A stretch of 64,000 nt of DNA from Gemmiger formicilis (GTDB lineage Bacteria > Bacillota > Clostridia > Oscillospirales > Ruminococcaceae). The stretch spans positions 164,755-228,754 of the forward strand of contig NZ_FUYF01000004.1 of assembly GCF_900167555.1 (NCBI RefSeq), written 5' to 3'. The position numbers and the translations under genes were made by a program. The notes beneath the pieces are model-generated. The model did no database searches. It had not been told where the DNA came from and worked only from the letters and a program-made list of their open reading frames with translations. Each line of letters opens with the position of its first letter. Position 1 is the stretch's first letter. Positions 26,340 through 34,443 of the stretch are shown here, piece after piece.

Positions 26340-26353
26340 GGGGGTAAATTGCT

Positions 26354-27049
26354 ATGCTCAAGGAGCTGTACCTTTTGTGGCTGCGGCTGGCCGCGCCGCA
26401 GGACCTGCACTATATCAACGGGGCCGACACCCTGCCGCCGCCCCTGCCGCCGGAGCAGGAGCGCGCCGCTCTGGATGCGCTGACCCGGGGGCAGCCGCAG
26501 GCACGGGACCTGCTCATCACACATAATCTGCGGCTGGTCGTGTACATTGCCAAGAAGTTTGAAACGCCCACCGCGGGCATCGAGGACATGATTTCCATCG
26601 GCACTATCGGGCTTATCAAGGCGGTCAACACATTCGAGCCGACGAAAAACATCAAGCTGGCAACCTACGCCAGCCGATGTATTGAAAACGAGATTTTAAT
26701 GTACCTGCGCAAAAGCTCGAACCGGCGGCAGGACGCCAGCATAGACGAGCCGCTGAACACCGACACCGACGGCAACGAGCTGCTGCTGATGGACGTGCTG
26801 ACGAGCGACGACCCGCAGGTCGGCGAGGAACTGGAGCGCAGCGCCGAGCGCGCCGCCCTGCGCGGTGCGGTGGGGCGGCTGTCGCCCCGGGAGCGCCGCA
26901 TCATGGAGCTGCGCTTCGGCCTCAACCACGAGACGGAGCACACCCAGAAGGAGGTCGCCGACACACTGGGCATCTCCCAGAGCTATATTTCCCGGCTCGA
27001 AAAGCGCATCATCCGCCGCCTGCGCCGGGAGCTGGAGGCAGTGGGATAA
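26354..27049 (+). CDS. sigE: RNA polymerase sigma-E factor (mother cell, early)
   Basis: A 231-residue sigma-70 family factor. The N-terminus [20 protein letters not shown] then TLPPPL matches the pro-sequence and cleavage region of sigma-E (YYIGGSEALPPPL in Bacillus), slightly shorter. Region 2 holds [20 protein letters not shown] and [20 protein letters not shown]; region 4 holds [15 protein letters not shown] and the helix-turn-helix [21 protein letters not shown] complete, uninterrupted gene next to its processing protease. It would direct ylbJ, yqfCD and spoIVF transcription if sporulation is intact. GGGGG(T) lies 9 bases before the ATG. Confidence 0.94.
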   Translation: MLKELYLLWLRLAAPQDLHYINGADTLPPPLPPEQERAALDALTRGQPQARDLLITHNLRLVVYIAKKFETPTAGIEDMISIGTIGLIKAVNTFEPTKNIKLATYASRCIENEILMYLRKSSNRRQDASIDEPLNTDTDGNELLLMDVLTSDDPQVGEELERSAERAALRGAVGRLSPRERRIMELRFGLNHETEHTQKEVADTLGISQSYISRLEKRIIRRLRRELEAVG

Positions 27050-27063
27050 AAAATCAGCAGCCC

Positions 27064-27152
27064 CGTAGGGGCCGGGCGTGCCCGGCCCGCGGCCTGCCCG
27101 TCAGCAGGAACCCCCGGAAAGCCGCGGACCGCACATGTGCGGCCTCTACAGG
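27064..27152. repeat. GTAGGGGC / CTCTACAG bounded repeat unit
   Basis: An 85-90 bp unit with forward GTAGGGGCCGGGCGTGCCCG and inverted CCGCACATGTGCGGCCTCTA ends, after sigE. Confidence 0.8.
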
Positions 27153-27162
27153 GCGATGCCTT

Positions 27163-27684
27163 TTACACCACCGCCTCCGCCCGGGTATTCGTCACAAACT
27201 CCACCGCCAGCCCGGCAATCATGTTCATCTCGGGCTGCAAAGAGTACAGCAGGTACTCGTACCCCTCCCGCGTCCACGATATACCGGTGATGCGCCCGGC
27301 GTTCTGGCTCTGGGTCACGGTGACACCGTCAATGTCGTACTGCTGTACATCCTCAAATGCCAGGTCAAAAAAGCCGACGGGGTAAAGCATCTGCCCGGTC
27401 CTGGCCGTGCGCAGGCTCATACGGCGGCCCGGCACAATGTCGTAGTCGATCTCCGAGACCTGCCCCTCAATGAGCCAGTAGCGGTAGGGAATGATGGTTT
27501 CATTGCTGGGCGCGGACGAGACGCGGAACCCGCCGGTCTCCCCATAGTTGGGCTGTAGATACTCGGTGCGGGTCTCGCGTCCGCAGTGCGCCTCCTCCCG
27601 CCGCAGGACCAGCACAAGCACCAGCGCCACCGACACCACGGCCAGCAGCACCAGCGCAAGGACAAACCACAGGGAATCTACCAT
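27163..27684 (-). CDS. Single-pass membrane protein with DUF4367-like C-terminal domain
   Basis: A 173-residue protein from ATG 27684, behind AAAAGGAGGG. One N-terminal membrane segment (LWFVLALVLLAVVSVALVLV) is followed by a charged linker. A C-terminal part follows with QYDIDGVTVTQSQNAGRITG, ISWTREGYEYLLYSLQPEMN and MIAGLAVEFV. The aromatic W-x-x-x-GY-x-Y-x-L pattern and the helical end resemble DUF4367, a domain on membrane proteins next to sigma-factor genes. It lies between sigE and sigG on the opposite strand, which is unusual because sigE and sigG are often adjacent. Function unknown; the domain call is tentative. Confidence 0.72.
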   Translation of the reverse strand: MVDSLWFVLALVLLAVVSVALVLVLVLRREEAHCGRETRTEYLQPNYGETGGFRVSSAPSNETIIPYRYWLIEGQVSEIDYDIVPGRRMSLRTARTGQMLYPVGFFDLAFEDVQQYDIDGVTVTQSQNAGRITGISWTREGYEYLLYSLQPEMNMIAGLAVEFVTNTRAEAVV

Positions 27685-27756
27685 AAAAATCCCTCCTTTT
27701 CCGTATGCTATGCCGCGGCGGTGCGCCGTGTGCAAAATTTACCGGTTTGCCGCTGT

Positions 27757-27785
27757 GCATACCCGCCCATACTCCCGGTAAATAA
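27757..27785 (+). promoter_or_regulatory. Candidate forespore (sigma-F/G) promoter of sigG
   Basis: GCATA (27757-27761), a 15-base spacer and GGTAAATAA (27777-27785) fall 18 bases before the sigG start. The -35 and spacing fit the sigma-F/G consensus (GYATA, N15, GGnnAnAnT); the -10 has about two mismatches. Confidence 0.4.
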
Positions 27786-27803
27786 AAACTGGGGGTCAGT
27801 AGG

Positions 27804-28583
27804 ATGTATGCAGGAAAAGTAGAGCTCTGCGGTGTGGATACGGCGCGTCTGCCCGTGTTGAGCGAGGCCGAAAAAAGCCGCCTCATCAAGGCGGCCCGGG
27901 CGGGGGACAAGCAGGCCCGGCAGGAGATGGTGCAGGGCAATCTGCGGCTGGTGTTAAGCGTTGTACAGCGGTTTGCGGGCCGCGGCGAGAACATGGACGA
28001 CCTGTTTCAGGTCGGGTGTATCGGGCTCATCAAGGCCATCGACAACTTTGACCCGGCGCAGAACGTGCGGTTCTCGACCTACGGCGTGCCGATGATCGTC
28101 GGCGAGGTCAAGCGTTACCTGCGGGACAACAACGCCGTGCGGGTCAGCCGCTCCATCCGCGACCTGGCCTACCATTCGATGCAGGCGCGGGAGGAGCTGC
28201 AAAAGCAGAACGGGCGCGAGCCGAAGCTCTCCGAAATCGCCGCCCGGGTCGGCCAGAGCCCGGAGAACGTCGCTATGGCGCTGGAATCCGCTGTGACGCC
28301 GACGAGCCTGTATGAGCCGGTCTACTCCGACGGCGAGGACAGCTTTGCCCTTCTGGATCAGCTGCGCGACGCCACAGGCGAGGAAAGCTGGATCAGCGAC
28401 ATGATGTTCCGCGACACGGTCAGGGCACTCACACCGCGGGAGCGCCGCATCATTGCCCTGCGCTATCTGAACGGCAAGACCCAGACGCAGGTGGCAAAGG
28501 AGATCGGCATCAGCCAGGCCCAGGTCAGCCGCTTGGAAAAGGCCGCGCTCAACCATATCAAGGAACAGATCTGCGCGAACTGA
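27804..28583 (+). CDS. sigG: RNA polymerase sigma-G factor (forespore, late)
   Basis: A 259-residue sigma factor, the usual length (260 in Bacillus). MYAGKVELCGVDTARLPVLS matches the sigma-G N-terminus. Region 2 (MVQGNLRLVLSVVQRFAGRG, FQVGCIGLIKAIDNFDP), region 3 (EPKLSEIAARVGQSPENVAM) and region 4 (LTPRERRIIALRYLNGKTQT, then VAKEIGISQAQVSRLEKAAL) are all complete. It drives forespore genes after engulfment. GTCAGTAGG lies upstream of the ATG. No frame damage is seen. Confidence 0.95.
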   Translation: MYAGKVELCGVDTARLPVLSEAEKSRLIKAARAGDKQARQEMVQGNLRLVLSVVQRFAGRGENMDDLFQVGCIGLIKAIDNFDPAQNVRFSTYGVPMIVGEVKRYLRDNNAVRVSRSIRDLAYHSMQAREELQKQNGREPKLSEIAARVGQSPENVAMALESAVTPTSLYEPVYSDGEDSFALLDQLRDATGEESWISDMMFRDTVRALTPRERRIIALRYLNGKTQTQVAKEIGISQAQVSRLEKAALNHIKEQICAN

Positions 28584-28603
28584 GCTTTAATTATCAAAAA
28601 TGC

Positions 28604-28770
28604 TTTGTAGGGGCGAACATTGTTCGCCCGCTGAAGCCTTGCGGCAGTACGGATCTTCCGGGTCGATGGCGAGCATCGACCCCTACAACGTAGGGGCGGA
28701 TTCCATATCCGCCCGGGAACTTGGCCACTGCCGCACATGACCTGCGGGCGAACAATGCTCGCCCCTGCAT
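28604..28770. repeat. Tandem GTAGGGGC / CCCCTAC bounded repeat units
   Basis: Two units lie side by side. Forward ends are at about 28606 and 28690, and inverted ends at about 28690 and 28770. They include the palindromes GGCGAACATTGTTCGCCCG and GGGCGAACAATGCTCGCCCC and the GGTCGATGGCGAGCATCGAC variant. Confidence 0.85.
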
Positions 28771-28781
28771 TCTCTGCACAC

Positions 28782-28812
28782 AAAAACGGCAGCCCATCCG
28801 AACTGCCGTTTT
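28782..28812 (-). terminator. Intrinsic terminator of the HAD hydrolase gene
   Basis: On the minus strand AAAACGGCAG pairs with CTGCCGTTTT, followed by a T-rich tail, ten bases after the stop at 28821. Confidence 0.88.
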
Positions 28813-28820
28813 ACATTCTG

Positions 28821-29432
28821 CTATTCCACCTCGATCCCGCAGGCTCCCAATGCGCGGGTGAAGGACTTCGGGTTCTTGTACAAAATGCCGGTGATCCCCA
28901 GATTGTACGCAGCCTGGGCGTTGGCCTTGTTGTCGTCAACAAAAATCGACTCATCGTAGGCCAGGTGGCAGGTCTGCATCAGCGTTGTAAAAATCTCCGG
29001 CTCGGGCTTGCACAGGTGTACATCGCACGAGGCAATGCCGCCGTCAAACAGCGAGAACCACTCCCGCTGGCGCAGCTCGTCCATAACGTCCGTCGGGATG
29101 TTCGTCAGGTAGTACAGGCGGTACCCGGCGGCCTTCAGCTTGCGCATGATCTGCACGGTGGTCTTATTGGTTTCCAGCATCGTGAACCACTCGTCAAGGC
29201 AGGTCTGCACCTCAAACACGCGGTTGGCGTGGGCGGCCTTCTCCAGCATGATCTTATTGGCTTCCTCGCGGGTGATGATGCCGCGGTCCAGATCCTGCCA
29301 CTCCTGGCTGCCAAAGACGATGTCGTAGGTTTCCTCCTCGGCGCGGCGGTTCATGAAGTGGTCCATCAGAAAATCCCTGGGATTAAAATTGACGACAACG
29401 CCGCCGAAATCAAAAATAATATTCTTGTACAT
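28821..29432 (-). CDS. HAD family hydrolase
   Basis: A 203-residue protein with the HAD motifs in variant form. Motif I is IIFDFGGVVVNFNP, with the first Asp nucleophile but Gly at the second Asp position, as in epoxide-hydrolase-like/YihX members. Motif II is YYLTNIP, and motif III/IV is KPEPEIFTTLM plus SIFVDDNKANAQAA. Members with DFGGV dephosphorylate small sugar or nucleotide phosphates or are haloacid-type hydrolases; the substrate cannot be told. Monocistronic with its own terminator. Confidence 0.9.
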   Translation of the reverse strand: MYKNIIFDFGGVVVNFNPRDFLMDHFMNRRAEEETYDIVFGSQEWQDLDRGIITREEANKIMLEKAAHANRVFEVQTCLDEWFTMLETNKTTVQIMRKLKAAGYRLYYLTNIPTDVMDELRQREWFSLFDGGIASCDVHLCKPEPEIFTTLMQTCHLAYDESIFVDDNKANAQAAYNLGITGILYKNPKSFTRALGACGIEVE

Positions 29433-29557
29433 AAAAACCTCCCTGCGGGGCAGTGTGTGTTTTCTTTATTATACACGCCCCGGGGCAATAGGGCAAGGCA
29501 ACAATTTCACTTTCCCGGCATAGAATAGACCGGAAAAACCGGAAAGGGAGGCACGCC

Positions 29558-29812
29558 ATGACCCTGCGCGATCTGTCAGCCAAGGACGTCATCCAGCTGA
29601 AAACCGGGGAGAACCTGGGCCGCATCGACGATGTGGTCTTTGACGAGCACGGCGGCCAGCTGCAATCGGTCATTCTGCGCGGGCGGGCGCACTGCTTCGG
29701 TCTGCTGGGCTGCGACGATGACCTGATCCTCCCGTGGGAGAGCATCCGCACCATCGGCACCGACGTCATCATGGTCGATGCCGGGCCGCTGCCCGGCGCG
29801 CGCCGCCGCTGA
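29558..29812 (+). CDS. PRC-barrel protein, YlmC/YmxH sporulation family
   Basis: An 84-residue single PRC-barrel domain: MTLRDLSAKDVIQLKTGENL, GRIDDVVFDEHGGQLQSVIL, DDLILPWESIRTIGTDVIMV. This is the YlmC/YmxH family; in Bacillus ylmC lies near sigE-sigG, as here. A CATAGAAT at 29519-29526, 31 bases before the start, resembles a sigma-E -10 (7 of 8), but the -35 is weak. GGAAAGGGAGG precedes the ATG. The exact role is unknown; the PRC fold suggests RNA or membrane-protein association. Confidence 0.9.
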   Translation: MTLRDLSAKDVIQLKTGENLGRIDDVVFDEHGGQLQSVILRGRAHCFGLLGCDDDLILPWESIRTIGTDVIMVDAGPLPGARRR

Positions 29813-29876
29813 TGTCTGCAAATCGTATATTTTGTGTAAAATTCCGCAAAAATCGGCTGTATTTTTTGGGATACTA

Positions 29877-29885
29877 TGCTATAAT
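29877..29885 (+). promoter_or_regulatory. Extended -10 promoter upstream of the comEA-like gene and ppk1
   Basis: TGCTATAAT, a TGn extended -10, without a convincing -35, lies 34 bases before ATG 29920. Confidence 0.6.
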
Positions 29886-29919
29886 TAAAATTCAACAGGC
29901 GGAAAGTGAGGAATCGGCC

Positions 29920-30273
29920 ATGCAGACCACGCGCAGATTGGCAGTGCTGACCGTGCTGGCCGCGGTGCTCATCGCGGCGGGGGCGCTGTTCCTCATTGCT
30001 CCGGTCTGGCAGCCGCAGCGCCCTGCCGCTGCGTATGTCCCGGCGGCGGTACACACTGCCGAGCCGGAGGCACCGACCCTCATTGACATCAACACGGCCA
30101 CGGCGGAGGAACTGACCGCCCTGCCGGGCCTTGGCCCCCGGAAGGCCGCTGCGCTCGTAGCCTACCGCGAGGCGCACGGCCCGTTTGCCACGCTGGCGGA
30201 CGCCGCTGCGGTAAAGGGCATATCCCTGCGCATGACAGAAAGCTGGGCGGGCCTGGCCGCTGCCAATCATTAG
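29920..30273 (+). CDS. ComEA-like helix-hairpin-helix protein
   Basis: A 117-residue protein from ATG 29920, with AAGTGAGG upstream. One N-terminal membrane anchor (LAVLTVLAAVLIAAGALFLI) is followed by a Pro/Ala linker. A ComEA-type DNA-binding domain follows: LIDINTATAEELTALPGLGP, then KAAALVAYREAHGPFATLAD. The family binds incoming DNA outside the membrane in competence. Only one HhH domain is present and the SLBB domain of full ComEA is missing, so the role is uncertain. The ppk1 gene follows after 12 bases. Confidence 0.88.
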   Translation: MQTTRRLAVLTVLAAVLIAAGALFLIAPVWQPQRPAAAYVPAAVHTAEPEAPTLIDINTATAEELTALPGLGPRKAAALVAYREAHGPFATLADAAAVKGISLRMTESWAGLAAANH

Positions 30274-30285
30274 GAGGAGATACAC

Positions 30286-32502
30286 TTGGAAAAAAAGCCG
30301 GAAAGCATCTTCATCAACCGTGAACTCAGCTGGCTTGATTTCGACAGCCGGGTGCTGGCCCTTGCCAAGGAAAAGACCGTGCCGCTGGGCGAACGCATCA
30401 AGTTTGCTGCTATCTTCGGCAGCAATATGGACGAGTTCTTCATGGTCCGCGTCGGCTCGCTCTACGACCAGACGCTGCTCAAAAACAATAAGACCGACAA
30501 CGTCACCCACATGACGGCGGCGGAGCAGATCGCTGCCATCACGCCGCGCGTGGCGGAATTGCAGGCAAAATGCGATAAATACTTCCAGCACCTTGTCTCG
30601 GCGCTGGCGCAGGAGGGCTACAAAAAGGTAGACTTCGCCAAGCTCGCCAAGCCGCAGGAGCATTTCTGGAAAACCTACTTCCAGCGCGAGCTGCTGCCGC
30701 TGCTCAGCCCGCAGATCGTTGATTCCCGCCATCCGTTCCCGTTCCTGAACAACAAGGACATTTACTATATTGCCCAGCTCCACTCCAAAAATGAGGGCAT
30801 CAGTTACGGCATCGTGCCGGTCAGCAGCCAGTTTGAGCGGGTGCTTTTTGTCAAGGACGGCGAGACGACCTGCTTTGCCTTTGTGGAGGAGCTGATCGCC
30901 CACTATGCTGCGACGATTTTCAGCGCCAGCACAGTGCAGAAGCAGTGCCTGTTCCGCGTGACCCGCAACGCGGACATCACGGTGGACGAGGGCATGATGG
31001 ATCACGACGTCGACTTCCGCGATGTCATGAGCGAGCTGCTGAAAAAGCGCCGCAAGCTGGCGGCTGTGCGCCTGCAATTCTGGCCGGACGCCCCGCAGGA
31101 AATCGTCAAATTCCTGCGGGACAAGCTCGTCGTGCCCGCGGATCGCTGCTATACCCAGACGTCGCCGCTCGACTCCGGCTCGCTGTTCAAGCTGGCCGGG
31201 CGCATCTCCGCTGACGGCGGCCACACGGCGCTGTTCTATCCCGCGGCAAAGCCCATGCAGGCCCCGGCAGGGTACGACCTGTACACCGAGGTCCGCAAGC
31301 ATGACGTGCTGCTGGCCTACCCGTACCAGAGCATCCGCCCGTTTATCAAGATGCTGCTGCGCGCGGGTGCTGACCCCGACGTTGTGTCGATCAAAATGAC
31401 GCTCTACCGCATGGCCAGCGACTCCCAAATCGTGAACGCCCTGATCGCCGCTGCCGAGAACGGCAAGGAGGTCGTCGCGATGGTCGAGCTGCGCGCCCGC
31501 TTTGACGAGCAGAACAACATCGACTGGTCCAAGCAGCTCGAGGATGCGGGCTGCACCGTGTTCTACGGCTTCGACGATTACAAGGTCCATTCCAAGCTGA
31601 CTCTTATCACCAGCCGCGTCAACGGCCAATATAAGTACTTGACGCAGATCGGCACCGGCAACTATAATGAAAAGACAAGCGAGCTGTACACCGACCTGTC
31701 CTTCATCACGACCCGGCAGGAGATCGGCGAGGAGGCCAGCGCCGTCTTTAACAACATGGCCCTGCAGCGCCTGACGAGCGAGGCAGACACGATGCTGGTC
31801 GCACCGCTGCGCTTCAAGACCGTGCTGCTCGAGGAAATGGACCGCCAGATCGCGCTGGCCATGCAGGGCAAGCCCGCGTCCATCATCCTGAAAAACAACT
31901 CCATCAACGACCCGCAGATCATCGACAAGATCAGCGAGGCCAGCTGTGCGGGTGTCCGTGTGGACATGATCGTGCGCGGCATCTGCTGCGTGCGTGCCGG
32001 TGTGCCGGGCCGCACCGAGAACGTGCATATCCGCAGTCTGGTGGGCCGCTATCTGGAACACTCCCGCATCTACTGCTTCGGCAGCGGCGAGGCCATGCGC
32101 ATTTACATTGCGTCCGGCGACTTCCTGACCCGCAACACCGAGCGCCGCGTTGAGGTCGGCGTCCGCGTGGATGACCCGGCCATTGCCAAAAAGCTGCGCG
32201 GTATCCTTGACTTGCAGCTGCGCGACACCGTCAATGCCCGCGAGATGCAGCCGGACGGCACCTATGTGAAGGTGCGCCCCGCCGAGGGTCAGCCCCCGGT
32301 GGACAGTCAGATGGCGATGTTTGGCTATTTCCAGAACGGCTTCGTGCAGGAGACGGACAAGCCCGAGAAACCAAAAGCAGAATCCAAGCCCAAGGCGGCA
32401 GCCGTAAAGGCCGCTGTAAAACCCGTACCCCGGCAGCGTGCGGCACTGCGCCCCAAACGTGCAGGTCTGCTGCAAAGCCTGTTCGGACGCGGGAAAAAAT
32501 AA
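30286..32502 (+). CDS. ppk1: Polyphosphate kinase 1
   Basis: A 738-residue enzyme starting with TTG 30286 behind TTAGGAGGAG. Segments typical of PPK1 are FINRELSWLDFDSRVLALA, DIYYIAQLHSK, DVLLAYPYQSIRPFIKMLL, VELRARFDEQNNIDWSKQLE, and the active-site histidine region YKVHSKLTLI followed by IGTGNYNEKTSELYTDL. It makes polyphosphate from ATP reversibly. The C-terminal 50 residues (PKAESKPKAAAVKAAVKPV) form a low-complexity basic tail beyond the usual end near residue 690. Confidence 0.97.
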   Translation: MEKKPESIFINRELSWLDFDSRVLALAKEKTVPLGERIKFAAIFGSNMDEFFMVRVGSLYDQTLLKNNKTDNVTHMTAAEQIAAITPRVAELQAKCDKYFQHLVSALAQEGYKKVDFAKLAKPQEHFWKTYFQRELLPLLSPQIVDSRHPFPFLNNKDIYYIAQLHSKNEGISYGIVPVSSQFERVLFVKDGETTCFAFVEELIAHYAATIFSASTVQKQCLFRVTRNADITVDEGMMDHDVDFRDVMSELLKKRRKLAAVRLQFWPDAPQEIVKFLRDKLVVPADRCYTQTSPLDSGSLFKLAGRISADGGHTALFYPAAKPMQAPAGYDLYTEVRKHDVLLAYPYQSIRPFIKMLLRAGADPDVVSIKMTLYRMASDSQIVNALIAAAENGKEVVAMVELRARFDEQNNIDWSKQLEDAGCTVFYGFDDYKVHSKLTLITSRVNGQYKYLTQIGTGNYNEKTSELYTDLSFITTRQEIGEEASAVFNNMALQRLTSEADTMLVAPLRFKTVLLEEMDRQIALAMQGKPASIILKNNSINDPQIIDKISEASCAGVRVDMIVRGICCVRAGVPGRTENVHIRSLVGRYLEHSRIYCFGSGEAMRIYIASGDFLTRNTERRVEVGVRVDDPAIAKKLRGILDLQLRDTVNAREMQPDGTYVKVRPAEGQPPVDSQMAMFGYFQNGFVQETDKPEKPKAESKPKAAAVKAAVKPVPRQRAALRPKRAGLLQSLFGRGKK

Positions 32503-32516
32503 GGAGAACCTAAACC

Positions 32517-32897
32517 ATGAAAAGCTGTGTAGTGACCGCAAATTATGCCTGTGACCCCAACAAGGTGTGGCTGTATCTGACCAAGCCGACCCTCAACGGC
32601 TGGCGCAGGGACGTCAGCAGCTATGAGGAGAGCGACGACGGCCTGAAGGCTACCGAAAAGAACACCGACGGCAGCGAGACCCAGATCGTCTTTACCCGCA
32701 AGGAAAAGCCCCGGTGCTTGAGCTGCAACTTCCAGAAGGGAAAGATCAGCGGCACCTTTACGGCGCTGCTGCTGGGCGGCGGTGACGCCACCAGCGTGGA
32801 ATGCACGCTGGATGTCAACGGTCTGGGCCTTTTCACCAAGCCCGAAAAGCTCCTAAACGAGCGTCTGGAGATGCTCCGCCAGACGCTGGGGGCATAA
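32517..32897 (+). CDS. Small protein, possible SRPBCC (START-like) fold
   Basis: A 126-residue protein. MKSCVVTANYACDPNKVWLY, then LTKPTLNGWRRDVSSYE, resembles the N-terminus of polyketide-cyclase/START-like proteins. In these, a beta strand is followed by a helix with VW and a W-rich loop. The C-terminal helix (KPEKLLNERLEMLRQTLGA) also fits. The fold assignment is a guess; no ligand is known. It follows ppk1 after 14 bases with AAGGAGAACC, so it is probably cotranscribed. Confidence 0.72.
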   Translation: MKSCVVTANYACDPNKVWLYLTKPTLNGWRRDVSSYEESDDGLKATEKNTDGSETQIVFTRKEKPRCLSCNFQKGKISGTFTALLLGGGDATSVECTLDVNGLGLFTKPEKLLNERLEMLRQTLGA

Positions 32898-32899
32898 GG

Positions 32900-33090
32900 C
32901 CCTTGGCCCCCTCTGCGAGGGGGCTCCCGCCGCAGCGGGTGGGGGAGAGAACCTCCCGGCAATCCGAAATATTTCGGGTCGCGGCAAGGCTCGCTCCCTC
33001 CGGCCCTGCGGGCCACCGCTCCCCCTCTGACGCTGCGCGCCACCTCCCCCGTATCGGGGGAGTCTGTCTCGCCGAGGGAGGCAAGTAAGC
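32900..33090. repeat. CTTGGCCCCCTCTGCGAGG composite repeat
   Basis: The unit at 32902-32954 is nearly identical to those at 22659 and 40169. It is followed by GCAAGGCTCGCTCCCTCCGG at about 32982 and an inverted end GCCGAGGGAGGCAAGTAAGC at about 33071. No gene is seen in 32898-33166. Confidence 0.85.
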
Positions 33091-33094
33091 ATGC

Positions 33095-33123
33095 ATCCGC
33101 CCTTCGGGGCGGATATTTTTTTC
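33095..33123 (+). terminator. Intrinsic terminator of the ppk1 operon
   Basis: ATCCGCCC-TTCG-GGGCGGAT with a UUCG tetraloop, followed by ATTTTTTTT. Confidence 0.9.
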
Positions 33124-33139
33124 CCCGCCCGCATACCGT
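33111..33139 (+). promoter_or_regulatory. Candidate sigma-E promoter of the spoIVFA/FB-like pair
   Basis: GGATATT (33111-33117), 14 bases, then CATACCGT (33132-33139) matches the sigma-E consensus well, 27 bases before the start at 33167. The -35 overlaps the 3' arm of the terminator. In Bacillus spoIVFA-spoIVFB is a sigma-E operon. Confidence 0.45.
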
Positions 33140-33166
33140 GTATAAAAAACACGGGAGGTGTACGCC

Positions 33167-33961
33167 ATGTGGGAAAACGCCGCGCCGCTGCCGGAAAATG
33201 AGCCGCCGAGGCCGCCTGCCCGCCGCGCCGGTTCCGAGGAGGATTTGGTCCTATGGGCGCAGATCCTTCTCTGTCTTGCTGCCATCGGCCTTGTGCTGGC
33301 CGCCGGGGCGCTGGATTGGCCGATTTACCCGGAGCTGCGCCGCGCGTTCACGGCGGCCATGCAGCCCGAGCAATCGCTGCTTCTGGGCGAGGAGCGCAAC
33401 CTTCTGAAATTTACCGAGCAGACCGCCGGGGAGCTGGCCGACTCCGCCCGCAGCATGTGGGAGGACTTCACCCTGCCCGCCACGCCGGAGAGCGCCCGCA
33501 CAGCTCACGGCCAGCCGTCGCCGCCTGCCTACGCCAGGACGGACAGCTACACGCCCGACTTTCCACTGCAATTCCCGCTGCCCGGGCAGAGCCGTAAAAC
33601 CTCCGGCTACGGCTGGCGCACCGATCCGATGGGCGGCCTTGGCGACGACTTTCACATCGGCAACGACCTGGCTGCAGCACAGGGCATGCCGGTGCTGGCC
33701 GCCGCGGACGGTGTGGTGCGCATGGCGGGCAGCCATAAGAGTTACGGCAACTACCTGCGCATTCTCCACGCCGACGGCGACGAGACGCTGTACGCGCACA
33801 TGCAGTATCTGTTCGTAAAGGCGGGGGAGTGCGTCACCGCGGGGCAGATCCTCGGCACCGTGGGCGAGACCGGCAACGCCACCGGCCCGCACCTGCACTT
33901 TGAGATCCTGCACCGCGGTCTGCGCTATGACCCCGCCGAGGCCCTGCAGAATGCGTCGTAG
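33167..33961 (+). CDS. M23 family peptidase, SpoIVFA/SpoIIQ-like
   Basis: A 264-residue protein from ATG 33167, behind GGGAGG. A membrane segment lies near residues 27-47 (LWAQILLCLAAIGLVLAAGA), then a linker, then an M23 (LytM) domain at about residues 130-262. The domain has FPLPGQSRKTSGYGWRTDPM, the zinc ligands in DDFHIGNDLAA, and GPHLHFEI. Position before an M50 protease gene suggests the SpoIVFA role of holding SpoIVFB in check. Unlike Bacillus SpoIVFA, the HxxxD and HxH metal residues are intact here, so it may be an active endopeptidase. The 11-base overlap with the next gene indicates coupling. Confidence 0.88.
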   Translation: MWENAAPLPENEPPRPPARRAGSEEDLVLWAQILLCLAAIGLVLAAGALDWPIYPELRRAFTAAMQPEQSLLLGEERNLLKFTEQTAGELADSARSMWEDFTLPATPESARTAHGQPSPPAYARTDSYTPDFPLQFPLPGQSRKTSGYGWRTDPMGGLGDDFHIGNDLAAAQGMPVLAAADGVVRMAGSHKSYGNYLRILHADGDETLYAHMQYLFVKAGECVTAGQILGTVGETGNATGPHLHFEILHRGLRYDPAEALQNAS

Positions 33962-34397
33962 CCGCGCAAAGATCCGCTGGAAGCAGCCGCTGCTTACCCT
34001 TGCGGCCTTAACGCTGCTGCTGGCGTTTGACGGCAGCGGCATCCTGCGGGTAGGGCTGGGCTGCGCCGTGCTGCATGAGTGCGGCCACGCGCTGGCTTAC
34101 CGCCTTTTGTGGCAGCGCTGGCCGGAAATCGAGGTCTCGCCCTTCGGCCTCTGCCTGCGGCTGCGCGGCCTGCCGATGACGAACCTGCAGGAGCTTCTGC
34201 TGGCTGCAGCGGGCCCGGCGGTCAACCTGCTGGCCTGTGCGGCAGTGCTGGCCTTCATGCGCGCCACGGCCTATACCTATGGCGGCTACTGGTTCGCCTG
34301 CTGCAATCTGCTGGTGGGCGCCAGCAATCTGCTGCCCCTGCCCGGCCTGGACGGTGCGCATATTGCCGTGTGTCTGTTGCATTTTGGCCGGAAATAG
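33951..34397 (+). CDS. Site-2 protease family protein, short SpoIVFB-like
   Basis: A 148-residue membrane metalloprotease of family M50. The zinc motif HECGH is in GCAVLHECGHALAYRLLW near residues 42-46. The third ligand region is NLLPLPGLDGAHIA near residue 128. SpoIVFB cleaves pro-sigma-K in the mother cell. This copy is about half the Bacillus length (288): the C-terminal CBS domain and one membrane segment are absent. It may be a minimal form or be trimmed. A gene for sigma-K is not in this window. It begins inside the end of the M23 gene. Confidence 0.85.
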   Translation: MRRSRAKIRWKQPLLTLAALTLLLAFDGSGILRVGLGCAVLHECGHALAYRLLWQRWPEIEVSPFGLCLRLRGLPMTNLQELLLAAAGPAVNLLACAAVLAFMRATAYTYGGYWFACCNLLVGASNLLPLPGLDGAHIAVCLLHFGRK

Positions 34398-34443
34398 GGT
34401 ACAATAAACTGATACACTAAAAAGCTAAGGATGGTTCACCAAT

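Noticed and set aside
29410..32541. Very long open frame on the minus strand opposite ppk1
   Set aside because: It is a mirror of the GC-biased codon use of ppk1, is leucine/histidine/glutamine-rich, and has no family pattern or ribosome binding site; ppk1 on the plus strand has clear motifs.
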